Shown: positions 29,238-32,150 of the stretch, piece after piece
Position numbering within the stretch: position 1 is the stretch's first letter
How the letters are laid out: the number at the start of each line of letters is the position of its first letter
Assembly (NCBI GenBank): GCA_030141605.1
Contig: JAQGDQ010001623.1
Span: 1-32,150, forward strand
Direction: 5' to 3'
Length of the DNA: 32,150 nt
Source: Tubiluchus corallicola
Lineage: Eukaryota; Priapulida; Priapulimorpha; Priapulimorphida; Tubiluchidae
The notes under the pieces: generated by a model
Told to the model about the DNA's origin: nothing
What the model saw: the letters and a program-made list of their open reading frames with translations, nothing else
Database searches by the model: none
Made by a program: the position numbers and the translations under genes

Positions 29238-30656
29238 TGGTGACTTTAGTTTGTGGTTTAAATTCAGTGAAAACTCAGCTTTCTATAGGTGACTTTAGTT
29301 TGTGGTTTAAATTCAGTGACAACTCAGATTCTCTATAAGTGACTTTAGCTTGTGGTTTAAATTCAGTGACATAGGTGACTTTAGTTTGTGGTTTAAATTC
29401 AGTGACAACTCAAATTCTCTATAGTTGACTTTAGTTTGTGGTTTAAATTCAGTGACAACTCAAGCTCTCTATAGGTGACTTTAGCTTGTGGTTTAAATTC
29501 AGTGACAACTCAAGCTCTCTATAGGTGACTTTAGCTTGTGGTTTAAATTCAGTGACAACTCAGCTCTCTATAGGTGACTTTAGTTTGTGGTTTAAATTCA
29601 GTGACAACTCAAGCTCTCTATAGGTGACTTTAGTTTGTGGTTTAAATTCAGTGACAACTCAGCTCTCTATAGGTGACTTTAGTTTGTGGTTTAAATTCAG
29701 TGACAACTCAACTCTCTATAGGTGACTTTAGCTTGTGGTTTAAATTCAGTGACAACTCAAGCTCTCTATAGGTGACTTTAGCTTGTGGTTTAAATTCAGT
29801 GACAACTCAACTCTCTATAGGTGACTTTAGTTTGTGGTTTAAATTCAGTGACAACTCAGCTCTCTATAGGTGACTTTAGTTTGTGGTTTAAATTCAGTGA
29901 CAACTCAAGCTCTCTATAGGTGACTTTAGTTTGTGGTTTAAATTCAGTGACAACTCAGCTCTCTATAGGTGACTTTAGTTTGTGGTTTAAATTCAGTGAC
30001 AACTCAAGCTCTCTATAGGTGACTTTAGTTTGTGGTTTAAATTCAGTGACAACTCAACTCTCTATAGGTGACTTTAGTTTGTGGTTTAAATTCAGTGACA
30101 ACTCAGCTCTCTATAGGTGACTTTAGTTTGTGGTTTAAATTCAGTGACAACTCAGCTCTCTATAGGTGACTTTAGTTTGTGGTTTAAATTCAGTGACAAC
30201 TCAACTCTCTATAGGTGACTTTAGTTTGTGGTTTAAATTCAGTGACAACTCAACTCTCTATAGGTGACTTTAGCTTGTGGTTTAAATTCAGTGACAACTC
30301 AACTCTCTATAGGTGACTTTAGCTTGTGGTTTAAATTCAGTGACAACTCAGCTCTCTATAGGTGACTTTAGCTTGTGGTTTAAATTCAGTGACAACTCAA
30401 CTCTCTATAGGTGACTTTAGTTTGTGGTTTAAATTCAGTGACAACTCAACTCTCTATAGGTGACTTTAGTTTGTGGTTTAAATTCAGTGACAACTCAACT
30501 CTCTATAGGTGACTTTAGCTTGTGGTTTAAATTCAGTGACAACTCAAACTCTCTATAGGTGACTTTAGCTTGTGGTTTAAATTCAGTGACAACTCAACTC
30601 TCTATAGGTGACTTTAGTTTGTGGTTTAAATTCAGTGACAACTCAACTCTCTATAA
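29238..30656 (+). repeat. 49-bp minisatellite, about 29 units
   Basis: The unit contains GTGACTTTAGTTTGTGGTTT and AAATTCAGTGACAACTCA, then (A)GCTCTCTATAG or ACTCTCTATAG. Period varies from 48 to 50 because of the AAGCTC/AGCTC/AACTC variants; one unit near 29341-29370 is shortened. T/C at TAG(T/C)TTGTGG and the tail variants are shuffled along the array. The right border at about 30656 is sharp. Confidence 0.98.
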
Positions 30657-30851
30657 AAGACAGTTAACAGAACTACGTTGAGTGACCAATAATGACGTAG
30701 CCAGTGATACAATATGATAAAATGTGCCTGCTTTTTTACAAAAAAACACATCACTTGCAACTTATCATTAAAATTATATCTGCTGCTAAAAGAGTTTTTC
30801 CCAATCTAATATCACTTTATTGAGAAGTAAGTTTAATTGCTGTAATTTCAG

Positions 30852-31130
30852 TTAAATTACTGCAGTAAAAACAAGTTCTACCTCAGGACTAAAGGCAAGA
30901 TTACAAGATGGTTTTTAGCCCAAATTTTAATCATAACATCTTCAACACACAACGCCGCAGTGTTCAAGTTGCTACAGTTACTGCAGCAGCTGCCGGCAGC
31001 GCTGCAGTCGCTCTTGATGATTCAGAGCCTATTAATTAACGTAATCCTAATTAGTGCAGATCTAACTGCAAGATATTCAAAGTTTTACAAAGTAAAAGCC
31101 GTGTCTCACTGTTTCTTATTTATCTCGTAA
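30852..31130 (+). CDS. unsupported open segment after a TTTCAG acceptor
   Basis: TGTAATTTCAG ends at 30851, and the following frame is open for about 92 codons in AT-rich DNA. It includes AAVFKLLQLLQQLPAALQSL. A different frame gives MVFSPNFNHN from 30908 to TAA at 31039. Neither joins convincingly to the exon at 27100: the first would meet a stop in the required phase. It may be chance; the Leu/Ala-rich part overlaps a GC-rich near-palindrome. Confidence 0.12.
   Translation, partial: LNYCSKNKFYLRTKGKITRWFLAQILIITSSTHNAAVFKLLQLLQQLPAALQSLLMIQSLLINVILISADLTARYSKFYKVKAVSHCFLFIS
30981..31006. repeat. GC-rich near-palindrome
   Basis: CTGCAGCAGCTGCC followed directly by GGCAGCGCTGCAG. It is self-complementary except for one extra base in the left arm and stands out in AT-rich surroundings. 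Confidence 0.85.
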
Positions 31131-31328
31131 ATTTTGGAAGACTTTGTAAGGCTTTGAATAAAATAATCTATTCTTTAATTAATAAATTAATTAACGGCTC
31201 TAACGTGGCAAGGAGAGTAGGACCTTTTAAATGATTTGCATATCATATAAACATAAAAAACCACTTGATAAAAACAAGTTTTATAGTTTTAATTGATGAG
31301 ACCCTACGCTCCTTACCTACCGCCCTGT

Positions 31329-31392
31329 TACTAACTAAAACTAAAACTAATTATCACTAATTATCACTAACTATCTCTAACTATTGCTAAAA
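31329..31392 (+). repeat. degenerate CTAA-based short repeats
   Basis: Repeated ACTAAA and CTAATTATCA blocks grading into CTAACTATCTCTAACTATTG. It resembles no canonical telomere repeat. Confidence 0.8.
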
Positions 31393-31689
31393 CTGCTGCA
31401 GCTTGAACATGTGACACATCAAATTTTCCGATGATTGTTTATGAATATTTTTCTAACATTTTTGAAATTAAAACAACATGGAAGTCTTAAAATTGCTCAA
31501 GTAAGCGGATTTTCAACAAATTTTGCTTTCAGAACTGGATCATAGAAAATGTCTGCACTACAGTAACTTAATGATTACGTTTTCAACTCAAACTGTCTTG
31601 CATAAATTAGTGCAGCAGATATAATAAGTAAACCTTAGCTAGCATAGGTCTACTGATTAATTGCAAGTGAAACAAGTGTGTGTGGTAGT

Positions 31690-31704
31690 GGGGGGGGGGG
31701 GGGG
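31690..31704 (+). repeat. homopolymer run of 15 G
   Basis: An unbroken G tract after TGTGGTAGT. Length may be affected by sequencing or assembly error. Confidence 0.9.
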
Positions 31705-31894
31705 TGTCAGGTCACTAAACAGTTTGATCACAGGAGACGAAAAGTAAAAATTAAACAGAGAAGTAAATAAGACTTGGAACTATTATAAACAACGCAGACG
31801 TGTAAATGATAGAAATGATTTTGTAAATGAAAAATCTAAAAATTAAAAAAATCATTTTACTTCTTTTACTGTCGTGTAGACTACGATGTAAAAA

Positions 31895-32150
31895 ATTGAA
31901 AATGGCACACATTTATAAGGTATCCTGTTTTACAGTTTGAAAAAGGCACACATTTATAAGGTATCCTGTTTTACAGTTTGAAAAAGGCACACATTTGTAA
32001 GGTCTCCTGTTTTACAGTTTGAAAAAGGCACACATTTGTAAGATCTCCTGTTTTACAGTTTGAAAATGGCACACATTTGTAAGGTCGCCTGTTTTACAGT
32101 TTGAAAATGGCACACATTTGTAAGGTCTCCTGTTTTACAGTTTGAAAATG
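31895..32150 (+). repeat. 41-bp minisatellite running off the window end
   Basis: About six units at a 41-bp spacing containing GGCACACATTTGTAAGGTCT and CCTGTTTTACAGTTTGAAAA. The first units carry ATTTATAAGGTATC and later ones ATTTGTAAGGTCTC, so the array grades from left to right. The last unit is cut by the window end. Confidence 0.96.

Larger units (their letters stand above)
30657..31894. other. mostly unique sequence with minor repeats
   Basis: Contents: an open + segment from about 30852 to 31128; the GC-rich near-palindrome at 30981-31006; AATAAA near 31158; degenerate CTAACTA/CTAATTATCA repeats at 31329-31392; and a run of 15 G at 31690-31704. No gene is supported. Confidence 0.5.

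Noticed and set aside
31329-31392. Interstitial telomere repeats (CTAA-like)
   Set aside because: The units are irregular and do not match TTAGGG or other known telomere motifs.

Overview
The window looks like AT-rich genomic DNA from an animal, probably an invertebrate. The evidence is eukaryotic splice signals around GC-richer coding islands, a decayed 5'-truncated LINE with a (TAA)n tail, tRNA-like retroposed pieces, and an extreme density of minisatellites and microsatellites. There is no operon structure, Shine-Dalgarno pattern or dense coding. A mollusc or other lophotrochozoan is possible, but I cannot name the species.

Layout. 1-4.0 kb: a possible exon edge, then a 65-bp minisatellite (about 53 units) bracketed by a 33-bp direct repeat. 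4.0-7.5 kb: a small foldback, a decayed non-LTR retrotransposon 3' end, a long (AAC/AGC/ACG)n tract, a 429-bp GC-rich insertion with 13-bp flanking repeats, and a (TAA)n tract. 8.2-16.7 kb: successive unrelated tandem arrays with units of 69, 30, 60, 69/72, ~74, 65, 175-178 and 93 bp. The last two appear to be one family. 16.8-18.8 kb: an old diverged triplication, a 29-bp array, a strong hairpin and a 56-bp array. 18.1-28.3 kb: a tentative split gene on the + strand, with introns holding a SINE-like element, (GAT)n and (GA)n, a retroposed tRNA-like sequence, an 89-bp array of about 25 units and a perfect 4 x 55-bp array. 28.5-32.15 kb: an old diverged repeat grading into a 49-bp array, a mostly unique stretch, and a 41-bp array that runs off the window end. 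By hand estimate about half of the window is tandem repeat.

Genes. The best coding evidence is at 20115-20289 and 21980-22111. Both have good acceptors and donors, and only one joint frame stays open through both. Exon candidates at 19547-19593 and 27100-27168 fit by phase. Candidates at 18090-18148, 26361-26621 and 28277-28316 also fit but have weaker support. The product is not recognised. Most long open frames here are by-products of stop-free repeat units, often open on both strands or in several frames, and I do not treat them as genes.

Most interesting points: the bracketed 65-bp array; the diverged copies of the end of one exon, with splice donor, downstream of the gene; the 178-bp/93-bp array pair with homogeneous cores and decayed edges; a 49-bp array grown next to an old long-period repeat; and two small retroposed elements with visible flanking duplications.
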